A stretch of 48,272 nt of DNA from Paucimonas sp. (GTDB lineage Bacteria > Pseudomonadota > Gammaproteobacteria > Burkholderiales > Burkholderiaceae_D). Positions within the stretch are counted from its first letter, which is position 1, and every line of letters starts with the position of its first letter. Positions 35,382 through 44,851 of the stretch are shown one piece after another. The position numbers were made by a program, and so were the translations under genes. The stretch is taken from contig JAQGMC010000123.1 in NCBI GenBank assembly GCA_028292545.1, positions 1-48,272 of the forward strand, read 5' to 3'. The notes below the pieces were generated by a model, which saw only the letters and a list, made by a program, of their open reading frames with translations, did not search any database and had not been told where the DNA came from.

Positions 35382-35420
35382 GCGCGGCGATTTGAAACCC
35401 ATCCTGGAAAAGACCGACCC

Positions 35421-36200
35421 ATGAAAGCGGCAGCAAAGGCAGGCATTCGTAGCGCAGGTACGCGGCAAGCAGGCCGCGCGGAGATAAAGGCCGCGCCTGG
35501 CCGCAAGACGGCGGGCACGGCGCGCAATGCGGCCGGGCCCGCCGACGCGGTCGAAGCGCCGCTGTCGCTGACCGAGAAAGCCTATGCGGCCCTGGAAGAG
35601 CGGATCGTGACCTTGCAGCTTCCGCCCGGCACCGCCGTGTCCGAAGCGAGCTTGAGCGCAATGCTTGGCATAGGCCGTACGCCGATACGCGAAGCCTTGC
35701 AAAGGCTGGCGCGCGAGCGGCTGGTGGTGATCGTTCCCCAGCGCGGCATTTTCGTTTCTGAAATCAACCTGAAAAGCCAGTTGCGCCTGCTGGAAGTGCG
35801 GCGCGAACTGGAGCGCCTGATGGCCCGTTGCGCATCGCGGCGCGCAAATGAAACCGAGCTCAAGCGTTTTGGCGAGATTGCGCGCGAACTGGTGCAGGCG
35901 GCGCAAACGACCGACGACACGCTGTTCATGCGCCTGGATCGCGAATTCAACCTGCTGACTGCCAATGCCGCGCGCAATGAATTCCTGGCCAACTCGATGA
36001 GCCTGATCCAGGCCTTGTCGCGCCGCTTCTGGTACATGCATTACCAACAGGTTGGCGGCCTGGCAGAAACGGCGCGCCTGCATGCCGAAGTGGCGGAGGC
36101 GATTGCGCAGCAGGATGCAGACCGGGCTGCGCTCGCATCCGACAACTTGCTGGACTATATGGAAAAATTCACGCGCGCGACGCTGGATGTTTCCAACTGA
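35421..36200 (+). CDS. GntR-family regulator, FCD subfamily
   Basis: A 259-residue repressor-type protein. A basic, Ala-rich N-terminal tail of about 45 residues precedes the winged helix (about 48-115: SLTEKAYAALEERIVTLQLP, IGRTPIREALQRLARERLV). The helical FCD effector domain fills the rest. In the usual metal-binding pattern D-X3-F-H, the His is replaced by Asn (LDREFNLLTAN), so metal binding may be altered. ATG at 35421 is chosen since the frame upstream has no protein character. It is divergent from the zinc alcohol dehydrogenase, its likely target. Confidence 0.87.
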   Translation: MKAAAKAGIRSAGTRQAGRAEIKAAPGRKTAGTARNAAGPADAVEAPLSLTEKAYAALEERIVTLQLPPGTAVSEASLSAMLGIGRTPIREALQRLARERLVVIVPQRGIFVSEINLKSQLRLLEVRRELERLMARCASRRANETELKRFGEIARELVQAAQTTDDTLFMRLDREFNLLTANAARNEFLANSMSLIQALSRRFWYMHYQQVGGLAETARLHAEVAEAIAQQDADRAALASDNLLDYMEKFTRATLDVSN

Positions 36201-36276
36201 GCTGGATTCGAACTAACCTGCATTTCCAACTAACCTGCATGTCAACTGAGCTGGACGGCGCGCGCGCCTGCTGCGT

Positions 36277-36903
36277 TCACGGCTTCGGAATGCGCAGCCG
36301 GCTGATCATCAGGCTGCCCGAAATGCCGAAAGCCAGCGCCAGCGGATGCAGGGTATAGCCGCCGATGGTCATCGCGCCGAACCACAGGTTGTCCCCGACT
36401 GCGCCCTGGTAGGCGGCAATGGCGAGCATCAGCACCAGGACGCTCGAAGTGGGAATCGGCGTACCTTCGAAATAAGTGACCTTGCCGGTTTCGCGCGCCA
36501 TGTCTTCGGCTGTCACATTGAAGCGCGCAAGCCGCGATACGCCGCAGGCTACGAAATACGCCAGCAGGATGCGGTCGTACAAGCCGTTCATGCCGCAGCC
36601 ATAGGCAATGATGGCGGGCGCGACGCCAAAGGAAATCACGTCGGCAAGGGAATCGAGTTCGCGCCCGAGCACGGAAGCGCGCTGGCGCCAGCGTGCAATG
36701 CGGCCATCAAGCACGTCGAATACCAGGGCGACGAATACCAGAAGGGCCGCCAGGTAGACATGGCGGATTTCACCGCTGGTCACATAGCTCATCATCGAAA
36801 ACAGGGCGCCGGTGCCGGAGACGGCATTCCCGAGCGTGAACCAGTCGGCGAGGTGGAATTCCCGGATCATCGAGAAGTGTTTTCTCTTCGTCGGTTCAGT
36901 CAT
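36277..36903 (-). CDS. pssA: CDP-diacylglycerol-serine O-phosphatidyltransferase-like protein
   Basis: A 208-residue inner-membrane enzyme of the CDP-alcohol phosphatidyltransferase family, with about five or six hydrophobic helices. The catalytic motif D-G-X2-A-R-X8-G-X3-D-X3-D is complete in DVLDGRIARW and GRELDSLAD. The N-terminal LADWFTLGNAVSGTGALFSM and GVAPAIIAYG resemble type II PssA, which makes phosphatidylserine on the way to phosphatidylethanolamine. Other CDP-alcohol transferases such as PgsA or choline-type Pcs are possible. It stands alone, divergent from the Bug gene, with no psd next to it. Confidence 0.75.
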   Translation of the reverse strand: MTEPTKRKHFSMIREFHLADWFTLGNAVSGTGALFSMMSYVTSGEIRHVYLAALLVFVALVFDVLDGRIARWRQRASVLGRELDSLADVISFGVAPAIIAYGCGMNGLYDRILLAYFVACGVSRLARFNVTAEDMARETGKVTYFEGTPIPTSSVLVLMLAIAAYQGAVGDNLWFGAMTIGGYTLHPLALAFGISGSLMISRLRIPKP

Positions 36904-37174
36904 GTTTTTTATTATCCTTGGCGCGCTGTATGTGGCCGGTCTCAGTGTGGGGGGCGGTCCGTGCCCCCGGTGTGCAGCAGTTTAGCGCAGTGTGGCGCGG
37001 ATGCATGAATCCGGCGCATGAAATCGGTCGACAAACCGCGCAGCCTGGCCGGGTCCACGCTGTTCGATTGGCCCGAACGAAGGTAGGCTTGCGGCTGCGC
37101 CGGTTTTGCCTTTGCGGAAAACCGCGCTGCAGCAATCGGCACAACCCTATTCAGCCCCCAGGCAGGAAACACGC

Positions 37175-38176
37175 ATGCATCAGGCAAAACACACCGCTCG
37201 CCGGCGACTTGTCAAAGCCGCGCTGGCAGCGCTCGCGCTCACCACGCTGTCGGTTCAACCCGCGATGGCTGCAAACGACTGGCCGGCGCGCCCTTTGCGC
37301 GTGATCGTCGCCTTCGGCCCCGGTTCCACGCCCGACCTGTTGGCGCGCATCGTGTCCGAGCGGCTGGCCCAGCGCCTGGGGCGGCCGGTGGTGGTCGAAA
37401 ACAAGGCTGGCGCAGCCGGCAATATCGGCACCGATGCCGTTGCCAAGGCTGCGCCCGATGGCTATACGCTGGGCGTGACGATTTCCGGACCGCTGGCGGC
37501 CAATACCCTGTTGTTCAAAGCGCTGCCCTACAACCCGCAAACCGATATCGAGCCGGTGACGATTGCCGCCACCCAGCCCAGCGTGCTCGTGGTCACGCCG
37601 CAATCGAACGTGAGCGACATGCCGGCGCTGCTGGCACGCTTGCGCAACGAGCCCGGCAAGTTCAATTATTCATCGATGGGCACGGGCAGCATTTCCCACC
37701 TTGCGGTGGCGGCGATCGCGGCCCGCAGCGGCGCCGAGCTGGTGCATATTCCCTATCCCGGCTCTGGCCAGGCAGTCACGGCTTTGCTGGCAGGCGACGC
37801 CCATCTGGCCGTGCTGCCGGCGGCGGCGGTGATGCAGCATGTGCGTGCCGGCAAGCTCAAGGCGCTGGCCGTGGCTACAGCCAGGCGGTCCGCTGTGCTG
37901 CCCGATTTGCCGACGCTGGCCGAATCGGGCTTGCAGGATGTGCAGGGCGACGCCTGGATGGGTTTCATTGCGCCGGCTAAAACGCCGGCTGCCATCGTCA
38001 ACCGCTTGCAGGCAGAGATTGCGCAAATCGTGCGCTCCGACGAAGTCAGGCAACGCCTGCATGGACAGTGGATGGAACCAGTGGGCAACACGCCCGCCGC
38101 TTTCCGGGCAATCGTGGCGGCCGACCTGGCGCGCTGGCAGCCGCTGATCCGCAAGCACGGCATCAAGCTCGACTGA
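37175..38176 (+). CDS. Second Bug/TctC-family periplasmic binding protein
   Basis: A 333-residue orphan tripartite-tricarboxylate receptor. The signal peptide has a basic n-region and ends near residue 32 (LVKAALAALALTTLSVQPAM). The mature part shows WPARPLRVIVAFGPGSTPDL, VVENKAGAAGNIGTDAVAKA, PDGYTLGVT and VHIPYPGSGQAVTALLAGD, all typical of Bug proteins. GGAAA precedes the ATG at 37175; the frame upstream to 37106 is not used. No TctA or TctB is adjacent, so it must share membrane components encoded elsewhere, or act in sensing. The ligand is unknown. Confidence 0.9.
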   Translation: MHQAKHTARRRLVKAALAALALTTLSVQPAMAANDWPARPLRVIVAFGPGSTPDLLARIVSERLAQRLGRPVVVENKAGAAGNIGTDAVAKAAPDGYTLGVTISGPLAANTLLFKALPYNPQTDIEPVTIAATQPSVLVVTPQSNVSDMPALLARLRNEPGKFNYSSMGTGSISHLAVAAIAARSGAELVHIPYPGSGQAVTALLAGDAHLAVLPAAAVMQHVRAGKLKALAVATARRSAVLPDLPTLAESGLQDVQGDAWMGFIAPAKTPAAIVNRLQAEIAQIVRSDEVRQRLHGQWMEPVGNTPAAFRAIVAADLARWQPLIRKHGIKLD

Positions 38177-38212
38177 AGCCACCGGCGTTCGTGGATCTTT
38201 GCGGCAGGCGCC

Positions 38213-39373
38213 TCAAGCCTGCAGCAAGTGGATCGCATCCTTGTGCAAGGACACGGCAATGGCCTGGCCGGGTGCTGCATGGTTCAGGCGCGCGAAATGG
38301 CTGGGCACGGAAAAGGTCAGCACGTCGGGCGCGGCGACCCCTGCTGGCCGCATGCGGACCTGGGTCGTGCTGCCCAGCGCCAGCACGCCCAGCACCTCTC
38401 CTTGCAGGACGTTTTCCTCAGTGGCGCGCCAGGCCTTGTCACGGCGGTGCATCACGACTTGCGAGTCGGGTATGGTCCAGTGCACTTGCCGGCCGATATG
38501 CAGGCGCGGATCATGACGCGCTTCCAGCACGGCCGCGCCCCAGCGGATGCGGGTCGCCACGCCCGGTTCCTGCGCCAGCACTTCGCCGCTGAAGATATTG
38601 CGCAGCGCAACCAGACGCGCCACATCCACGCTGGCCGGCCGGTTCATGATTACTTCCGGCGTATCGAGTTGCAGCGTCTTGCCGCGATGCAGGATGCACA
38701 TGCGGTCGGCCAGCATTGCCGCTTCATGCAGCGAGTGCGTGACCAGCACGATGGGCAGCGCCAGGTCCTGGTGCAGTAGCGCCAATTCCTCATACAGTTT
38801 TTCGCGCGTGACCTGGTCGACCGCGGAAAACGGCTCATCCAGCAGCAGCACGGCGGGGTCGCGCGCCAGCGCCCGGGCCACCGCCACGCGTTGCTGCTGG
38901 CCGCCGGACAACTGGCGCGGCCGGCGTTGCTCCAGCCCGGACAAGTGCACCCGCGCCAGCCAGCGCGCGGCACGCGCGCGGCGCTCAGAAGCAGGCAGGT
39001 GCTGCATCGCTTCGGCCACATTGTCGAGCGCGCTCAGATGCGGAAACAGCGCGTAATCCTGGAACACCACGCCCACCGAGCGCTGGCGCACCGGCACGTC
39101 GATGCCGCGGGCCGTGTCGAGCCAGTCCTGGCCGCCGATGCGGATGCGTCCGCCGCGGGGTCGCACCAGGCCGGCAATGGTTTTCAATATCGTGGTCTTG
39201 CCGCTGCCGGAAGGGCCGACCAGCGCCAGCACCTCGCCCTGCTCGCAATGGAAATGCGCATCCAGGCTGATCGGCGCCTGCTGCTGCAAGTCGACGCTGA
39301 ACCAGGGCGCGGCGCCATCCTGTGCAGCGGCAGCCGTCCCAGCCTGGCTGTGTTGTGTCATCGGCTCAGGCAT
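38213..39373 (-). CDS. modC: Molybdate ABC transporter ATP-binding protein
   Basis: The ATPase subunit of the molybdate importer. About 386 residues hold Walker [11 protein letters not shown]-loop [16 protein letters not shown], signature [15 protein letters not shown], Walker [13 protein letters not shown] and H-loop THS. The C-terminal third has a TOBE/Mop-type domain ([16 protein letters not shown]). ATG at 39373 overlaps the modB stop; another ATG at 39361 lies just after it, and either fits. It is last of modABC in one transcript. ABC-type sulfate ATPases are similar, but the three-gene context favours molybdate. Confidence 0.87.
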   Translation of the reverse strand: MPEPMTQHSQAGTAAAAQDGAAPWFSVDLQQQAPISLDAHFHCEQGEVLALVGPSGSGKTTILKTIAGLVRPRGGRIRIGGQDWLDTARGIDVPVRQRSVGVVFQDYALFPHLSALDNVAEAMQHLPASERRARAARWLARVHLSGLEQRRPRQLSGGQQQRVAVARALARDPAVLLLDEPFSAVDQVTREKLYEELALLHQDLALPIVLVTHSLHEAAMLADRMCILHRGKTLQLDTPEVIMNRPASVDVARLVALRNIFSGEVLAQEPGVATRIRWGAAVLEARHDPRLHIGRQVHWTIPDSQVVMHRRDKAWRATEENVLQGEVLGVLALGSTTQVRMRPAGVAAPDVLTFSVPSHFARLNHAAPGQAIAVSLHKDAIHLLQA

Positions 39374-40034
39374 GGCGCCGGGCCATCCGGTTGGTGGCGT
39401 AGTAGCTGATCGCAATCGCGGAGAGCGACAGCAACAGCAACAAGGCAGACATGCGGCTGGCGGCGGCGGTGTCGAAGGCTTGCACCCGATCGTAAATGGC
39501 GACGGCAATGGTGCGGGTTTCACCGGGTATGTTCCCGCCCACCATCAGCACGACACCGAATTCGCCGAGCGTGTGGGCAAAGGTCATCACCAGCGCCGAC
39601 AGGATGCCCGGCCAGGCCAGCGGCAGTTCGATGCGCCACAGCGTGCGCCACCACGACATGCCGCAACAGGCGGCGGCATTGCGCACATTCTCGGGAATGG
39701 CTTCAAAGGCGCGCTGCACCGGCGCGATCGCAAACGGCAGGTTGAAGATGACTGAAGCCAGCAGCAAGCCCGGGAAATTGAACACCAGCGACAGGCCCAA
39801 TGCTGAGCGGGTCCACTGGCCCAGCCACGAAGCTTCGCCCAGCCCGGCCAGCAGGTAGTAGCCAAGCACGGTGGGCGGCAGCACCAGCGGTAGTGCAAAC
39901 GCCGCTTCCAGCAGCGGCTTGCCGGTGAAGGAGCGCCAGGCAAACACCCGTCCCAGCAGCACACCCACGGGCAACAGGATGGCGGCAGTCAGCCCGGCCA
40001 GCCACAGCGACAGCTTGAGCGCAGTCCAGTCCAT
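39366..40034 (-). CDS. modB: Molybdate ABC transporter permease
   Basis: A 222-residue inner-membrane permease with five to six predicted helices. The start LKLSLWLAGLTAAILLPVGV and ALPLVLPPTVLGYYLL are typical of ModB, and the cytoplasmic EAA loop that contacts the ATPase is seen near CGMSWWRTLWRIELPLAWPG. Its ATG overlaps the modA stop, and its own stop overlaps the start region of modC, so the three proteins are translationally coupled. Confidence 0.92.
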   Translation of the reverse strand: MDWTALKLSLWLAGLTAAILLPVGVLLGRVFAWRSFTGKPLLEAAFALPLVLPPTVLGYYLLAGLGEASWLGQWTRSALGLSLVFNFPGLLLASVIFNLPFAIAPVQRAFEAIPENVRNAAACCGMSWWRTLWRIELPLAWPGILSALVMTFAHTLGEFGVVLMVGGNIPGETRTIAVAIYDRVQAFDTAAASRMSALLLLLSLSAIAISYYATNRMARRHA

Positions 40035-40843
40035 CAGGCTGGCGCGGTGAAACCGTAACGGGCCAGCACCGCCTGGGCCTTGGGCGCTTGCACATAGCGA
40101 TAGAAAGCGCGGGCCGTGTCACCGGCGCCCGCCAGCAAGACCATCTTCTGGCGCAGCGGCTCATGCAGCGCGTCGGGAATGAGCGCATGGCGGCCACCGG
40201 CCGCGATGGCTGGCGCCAACGCCAGCGAACGCGCGATGATGCCGCCATCGGTCGAGCCGCTGATGGCAAATTGCGCAGCCTGTGAAATGTTTTCACCCAG
40301 GACCAGTTTGCCTTCGAGCAGCGGCCAGAGGCCCGTGGCTTGCAGCGCCTGGCGTGCGGCGCGGCCGTAGGGCGCATGTTCGGGATTGGCGATGGCGAAG
40401 CGCCGGATTTTTCCTGCTGCCAGCGCCACGCGCAAGTCGGACAAATCGCCCGCCGGCTTGAGCGTGGAATTGTGCGGCACGATGATGGCGATGCGGCCCA
40501 GCGCGTACAGGCGGCCCTGGTCCACGGTCAGCTTTTCGCGCACCAGCGCATCGACATAGGCTTCGTCCGCGGAAAAAAACAGTTCGAAGGGCGCGCCGCC
40601 GGCAATCTGGCGCCTGAAATTTCCAGAGGAACCATACACGCAGCGCAGGGGCTGGCCTGTTTCAGCCAGGAAGGCCGCGGCAATCTCATCCAGCGCGAAT
40701 TTCAAGTCAGAAGCTGCCGCCACCAGTGGGCCCTCTGCCGCGTGGGCCGGGCCGGGCAGGAGCACGCTTGCAGCAGTGGCTGCGGCAGCCGCCAGCAAAC
40801 GGCGGCGGGATCGGGAAGCGCTGCTTGGAAAACGAAACGGCAT
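40034..40843 (-). CDS. modA: Molybdate-binding periplasmic protein
   Basis: A 269-residue solute-binding protein. The signal peptide (RSRRRLLAAAAATAASVL, ending PAHA) contains twin arginines in SRRRLL, so Tat export is possible although Sec cannot be excluded. The mature part starts VAAASDLKFALDEIAAAF and has VYGSSGNFRRQIAGGAPFEL, the oxyanion-binding Ser motif of ModA. ATG at 40843 is chosen over 40870 because the signal peptide follows directly. It is first of modABC. No ModE gene or convincing Mo-operator was seen upstream, so regulation is open. Confidence 0.88.
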   Translation of the reverse strand: MPFRFPSSASRSRRRLLAAAAATAASVLLPGPAHAAEGPLVAAASDLKFALDEIAAAFLAETGQPLRCVYGSSGNFRRQIAGGAPFELFFSADEAYVDALVREKLTVDQGRLYALGRIAIIVPHNSTLKPAGDLSDLRVALAAGKIRRFAIANPEHAPYGRAARQALQATGLWPLLEGKLVLGENISQAAQFAISGSTDGGIIARSLALAPAIAAGGRHALIPDALHEPLRQKMVLLAGAGDTARAFYRYVQAPKAQAVLARYGFTAPA

Positions 40844-40903
40844 TGGTGGTCCGGGCAAGCTTGCGGGCAAGGCCGAACTATAGCAGGGCGGCAGGCCGCG
40901 TTT

Positions 40904-42304
40904 TCAGGCCGCAGTCAGCAGCCGCTCGATTTCCGCGCCGCCTTGCGGCAGCACCTGGGCACCGCGGCGCAGCGCTTCGAAGCAAGCCTCGTCAAGCGCC
41001 GTGCCCACCGTTTCGGCCATCATGTCCAGCGCCTGGGGCACCGGTATCGCGCCGCGATAGGGGCGGGCGGCCGTGATGGCGTCGAAAATATCGGCGGTGG
41101 TGATGATGCGGGTCTCAAGCGGTATGTCGATGGCGCCAAGTCCACGTGGATAACCGCCGCCGTCGAGCCGTTCATGATGCGCGCCGGCCACCTTGGCCAG
41201 TTCGGCAAAGGCATCGATGCGGCCCAGGATCGCTTCGGTATAACTGGCGTGCAGCTTGACCGCATCCCATTCTTCGCGCGTGAGCTTGCCGGGCTTATCG
41301 AGCACGCTGTTGCTGACGCCGAGCTTGCCCACGTCATGCAGCAGCGCGCCGCGCTTGAGCCAGCGCCGCCGCTGCGAGTCCAAGCCCATCGCTTCGCCGA
41401 TCATGTCGGTATAAAGCGCAACGCGCGCGCTGTGGCCGCTGGTGTAGGGGCTTTTGGAATCGACCACCTGGCCAAACGCGGCGGCGATATCGTCGAGATA
41501 GTCTTCGTCCAGCGGCACTTCGAATTGCGCCGGCTCGAGCGCGCTCACGGCTTCGGACAAGCCGGGCGCCTGCAGCACTTGCCAGAAGTCGGGGCGGGCA
41601 GCCACGGATTCGAAAGCGGCAACCAGTTCCGGGTCGAACCACTGGCCGGCACGCTTGCGCGCCTCGGCCATGGCGGCTTCGCGTCCGGAAGCAGTCAGGA
41701 AGACGTCAATCACCTGGGACAGGAGCGCAATGCGGGCATACACCGGTATCGCCTGGCCAGCCAGCTTGTGCGGCTTGCCCTGGCCATTGAAATGCTCATC
41801 CAGGCTATAGATGCCGGAAGCGACCGAATCGGGAAAGCGCAACAGGCGCGCAATATCGGCGCCGCGCTGGCAGCGGGTGGCGATCAATTCCTGCGCAATC
41901 GCCGGGCCGTCGCGCATGATGGTCATCACGCTGCGAAAGCGCTCGGCCAGGCCAGCCTTCAGGCCGGTATGGGTGAGCACAAAAGCCAGCACCTCGGGCA
42001 AGCCATCGCCGACTGATTTGAAGTCGCGCTTGAATTGCAGGTCGTCGGTCAGGTAGAGCTCACAGATGCGTGCGGCGTTGCTGGAGCAACCCAGGTCTTT
42101 CAGCAGCAGCACGTAATAGAGTTCCCACAATTGCTGTTCCGGCAGCCCGGCTTCGCGGCCGATATGCATGCCGATCCAGCAGCAGCGCACGCAATGGCCC
42201 TCGGGCTGGCCTTCGGTGATGTCGAGCGCGTGGCTCAACGCGCCAATCAGTTGGGAAAGCTTGAGGCCGGTGGCGGCAACCTTGCGGGTATGGGGATCTG
42301 GCAT
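40904..42304 (-). CDS. Tandem HD-GYP protein, probable cyclic-di-GMP phosphodiesterase
   Basis: A 466-residue cytoplasmic protein with two HD-GYP-like halves. The C-terminal half is intact: HSARVALYTDMIGEAMG, catalytic pair in LLHDVGKLGV (323-324), and HHERLDGGGYPRGLG (376-390). The N-terminal half (about 10-190) keeps the pattern but not the residues: HCVRCCWIG, LLKDLGC in place of HD, and DEHFNGQGKPHKLAG in place of the GYP motif. The second domain should cleave cyclic-di-GMP to pGpG or GMP; the first is probably regulatory. It stands upstream of modA on the same strand with 60 bases between. Confidence 0.87.
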   Translation of the reverse strand: MPDPHTRKVAATGLKLSQLIGALSHALDITEGQPEGHCVRCCWIGMHIGREAGLPEQQLWELYYVLLLKDLGCSSNAARICELYLTDDLQFKRDFKSVGDGLPEVLAFVLTHTGLKAGLAERFRSVMTIMRDGPAIAQELIATRCQRGADIARLLRFPDSVASGIYSLDEHFNGQGKPHKLAGQAIPVYARIALLSQVIDVFLTASGREAAMAEARKRAGQWFDPELVAAFESVAARPDFWQVLQAPGLSEAVSALEPAQFEVPLDEDYLDDIAAAFGQVVDSKSPYTSGHSARVALYTDMIGEAMGLDSQRRRWLKRGALLHDVGKLGVSNSVLDKPGKLTREEWDAVKLHASYTEAILGRIDAFAELAKVAGAHHERLDGGGYPRGLGAIDIPLETRIITTADIFDAITAARPYRGAIPVPQALDMMAETVGTALDEACFEALRRGAQVLPQGGAEIERLLTAA

Positions 42305-42399
42305 GGGAGGCTCTCGGGTGGAGCCTGATCATAGCAACGATCGGGAACAATTGCGGAAAAGAAAGCGAAGCCGGGCTTGCGACGGTCGCCGGAGCGGCG

Positions 42400-43665
42400 T
42401 CAGAACGACGATTGCCATCCCAGCCGCAAGCGGCGCCCATTGTCGAAGCCCTGCGGGTATTCCTCGGCGCGGCGGTCGAACAGGTTGTCGACGGCGACGA
42501 AGGTCTGCGTCTTGCGGGTTTTCCAGCTCAGCATCATGCCGGCTTCCATATAACTGCCGACGGCTTCGGCGCTGCCTGCAGTGTCATAGCGGCGGCCGAA
42601 CCAGCTGAGGCTGGCGTGCATCTTCAGCGGGCCGGCCAGCGGCAGCGCAAAGCCGCCGGTGGCTTGCTGGCGCGGCCGGTAGCGCATGTCAAAGCCGCTG
42701 TCAGGATCATAGGACGCCATGCTGGCGGCATGCAGGTAAGCCTGGGTGCCGCTGGCCCAGCGCCGCGAAATGCTGGTTTCCACGCCACGCACATAAACGC
42801 GGGCACGGTTGACCAGGCTGGGCGGGGGGCCGCCGTCGAAATCCATCATGTCGCGGTAGTACGCCTGGAATACGGTCAGCCGCATGCGCCAGGGTGAGCG
42901 CTCGTCGTTGGCGAAGAACAGTTCGGCTTGCTCGCTCTTTTCAGCTCCGGCCTGGTTATTGCCGCCGAAGGGATGGCCCGAGGCATAAAAGCCGGGCGTG
43001 CGGCTGGAGCGCGACAGCGACAGGCCGGCCAGCGCGCCGCCTTCTTCGGGCCGGTAGAGGATGGACAGTGCAGGTTTGCGGAAAGAGCCGTAGGCGGCGC
43101 TTTCCTGTTGCTTGACGTTGGCCAGCACCGACCAGGAGCCGAAGGATTTGCGCAAGCCGCCGCTGAAGATATTGCCGCTTCCCGACTGCACCCCGCCCAG
43201 GAGTGGCAGGCTGGCGCTGTTGGGCATGCCGGGGCCGGTCGCCGCCATCTGAGCGCCGGGTTCGACGGTGGGCCGTACCTCCATCGAAAAATGCCAGTCC
43301 GCGCCATTGCGGGCGCCGAAGGAACGCGCCGACCCCGCGCTGCGCGTCGCCGGAAAGTCCAGCGGCGCCATGCTATTGGGCAGCAGCATCGGCCGGGCCC
43401 AGGATGCGCTTTGGCCGGGAGCCAGTTGCCAGCGCTGGTAGACCATGCTGTCGCGCAGGTTCTCCGGCTGTAGCGTAAATTCGCCGCTGCTGCGCGCGGA
43501 CTGTGCCGAGACGGCCGGGGCGCCAAGCGCAAGCAGGCAGCAGAGCAGGGCGCGCACTGGCCGGGCCGCGCTTGCGGCACTTGCTGGCTGGTCCTGTCTG
43601 ATTTGCCCGCGGCTATCCACGATCTTCCTTTGTGTTCCAGTGCTCCCGGCTTGCCTGAATTGCAT
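42400..43665 (-). CDS. TonB-dependent-receptor-like outer-membrane barrel lacking a plug domain
   Basis: A 421-residue protein. A long N-region precedes a signal-peptide core (VRALLCCLLALGAPAVSAQS, about residues 37-56). What follows is beta-barrel-like sequence ending in the TonB-receptor style YVRGVETSISRRW, FVAVDNLFDRRAEEYPQGF and terminal Phe (LRLGWQSSF), which is the outer-membrane insertion signal. No TonB box or plug domain is present before the barrel, and the barrel is shorter than normal receptors (600 or more residues). GGAG is seven bases before the ATG. It could be a truncated receptor or a distinct passive porin-like group. Confidence 0.65.
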   Translation of the reverse strand: MQFRQAGSTGTQRKIVDSRGQIRQDQPASAASAARPVRALLCCLLALGAPAVSAQSARSSGEFTLQPENLRDSMVYQRWQLAPGQSASWARPMLLPNSMAPLDFPATRSAGSARSFGARNGADWHFSMEVRPTVEPGAQMAATGPGMPNSASLPLLGGVQSGSGNIFSGGLRKSFGSWSVLANVKQQESAAYGSFRKPALSILYRPEEGGALAGLSLSRSSRTPGFYASGHPFGGNNQAGAEKSEQAELFFANDERSPWRMRLTVFQAYYRDMMDFDGGPPPSLVNRARVYVRGVETSISRRWASGTQAYLHAASMASYDPDSGFDMRYRPRQQATGGFALPLAGPLKMHASLSWFGRRYDTAGSAEAVGSYMEAGMMLSWKTRKTQTFVAVDNLFDRRAEEYPQGFDNGRRLRLGWQSSF

Positions 43666-43826
43666 GTTGCTCCGGCAATCTTGGTGTGGTTTGAGCGGGC
43701 GCAGCCGGCATGCGGCAACCGCCGCCTTTCACCACAAACAATGACTTTCGCCAATTCTTTTAGGCCACCAGGGAACAGGTGCGGTCGCCGCGCTTCTAAC
43801 AGCTTTTGCCCGTCGGGAGCCACTTG

Positions 43827-44735
43827 ATGAGCACTGCCCAACCGCCGCTGGTCGGAATCGACTGGGGCACGACCAACCGCCGCGCTTACCTGCTCGGCGA
43901 GAACGGGCAAGTGCTGCGAACCCATACCGATGACCAGGGGATCCTGGCGGTGAAGGGTGATTTCGAACGTTCGCTGGCCAACCTGCTGGCCAGCATGCAG
44001 GTGCGCGAAGCAGACGTGCTGATGTCGGGCATGGTGGGCAGCCGCAATGGCTGGCGCGACGTGCCCTACCTTGACACCACCCGCGTGCTGACTGAATTGC
44101 CGCAGGCGCTGGTGACGGTGGAAACCAGCCTGCCGGGCATCCGCTGCCGGATAACCCCTGGCTACCGCTCCAGCGACGAAGCCGGCATGCCGGACGTGAT
44201 GCGCGGCGAGGAAACCCAGATCCTCGGCGCCCTGGCTTGTGGCGCACCTGAAGGCTGGTTCGTGCTGCCCGGCACCCACTGCAAATGGGTATATGTGGAA
44301 AGGGGGCGGATACAACACTTGCTGACCTTCATGACGGGTGAACTGTTCGGACTGATGTCCGAGCGCGGCACCCTGGCGGCGCTGATGCAGCATCATGAAG
44401 TGGACGTGCCCGAAGCCTTCCGCGCCGGCCTCGATGCGGCGGCGTCCGGCGGCGCCTTCAGCCACCGCGCATTTTCATGCCGCGCATTGGTGGTGACCGA
44501 CAGCATGCCGGCGGCGCATGCGGCGTCATGGCTGTCGGGCCTGTTGATCGGTACTGAACTGCACGAAATCGGCCGCCGCACCGCGGTGCAAGGCGTGGTG
44601 CAAATCGTTGGCAGCCCGGAACTGGCCGAGCGCTATGAAGCGGCGCTTGCGCATACGGGCTTGAAAGCGCTGCGCTGGCAACCGGACAAGGTTTATGTTG
44701 CAGCGGTGCGCACACTCGCGGGCGCCTCTGGGTAG
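43827..44735 (+). CDS. dgoK: 2-dehydro-3-deoxygalactonokinase
   Basis: Phosphorylates 2-keto-3-deoxygalactonate to the 6-phosphate in the De Ley-Doudoroff galactonate route. The 302-residue protein has the ASKHA-type phosphate motif VGIDWGTTNRRAYLL, MSGMVGSRNGWRDVPYL, VMRGEETQILGAL, LPGTHCKWVYVE and LLTFMTGELFGLM, all typical of DgoK. ATG at 43827 follows GGGAG; a GTG-type extension to 43806 is not needed. Its partner aldolase dgoA lies downstream, separated by an EAL gene. Galactonate dehydratase is not in the window. Confidence 0.93.
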   Translation: MSTAQPPLVGIDWGTTNRRAYLLGENGQVLRTHTDDQGILAVKGDFERSLANLLASMQVREADVLMSGMVGSRNGWRDVPYLDTTRVLTELPQALVTVETSLPGIRCRITPGYRSSDEAGMPDVMRGEETQILGALACGAPEGWFVLPGTHCKWVYVERGRIQHLLTFMTGELFGLMSERGTLAALMQHHEVDVPEAFRAGLDAAASGGAFSHRAFSCRALVVTDSMPAAHAASWLSGLLIGTELHEIGRRTAVQGVVQIVGSPELAERYEAALAHTGLKALRWQPDKVYVAAVRTLAGASG

Positions 44736-44851
44736 GCCTGGCGAGGAGCGGGATGCAGATGCAAGCTCGGTACGGCCGGGCACACCCGGCTTTGAAAATC
44801 TGGCAGCCGGGAAAATTTAACCGCCGGTAATCCGCAGCCGCTTGCGCGCCT

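Noticed and set aside
40340..42016. A 558-codon plus-strand frame
   Set aside because: It is antisense to modA and the intact HD-GYP gene and has no protein-family features.
43666..43826. AGGGAACAGGTG in the gap before dgoK, resembling part of a cobalamin riboswitch
   Set aside because: Other conserved riboswitch blocks are missing, and the neighbouring plugless barrel shows no specific B12-receptor feature, so I do not call it.
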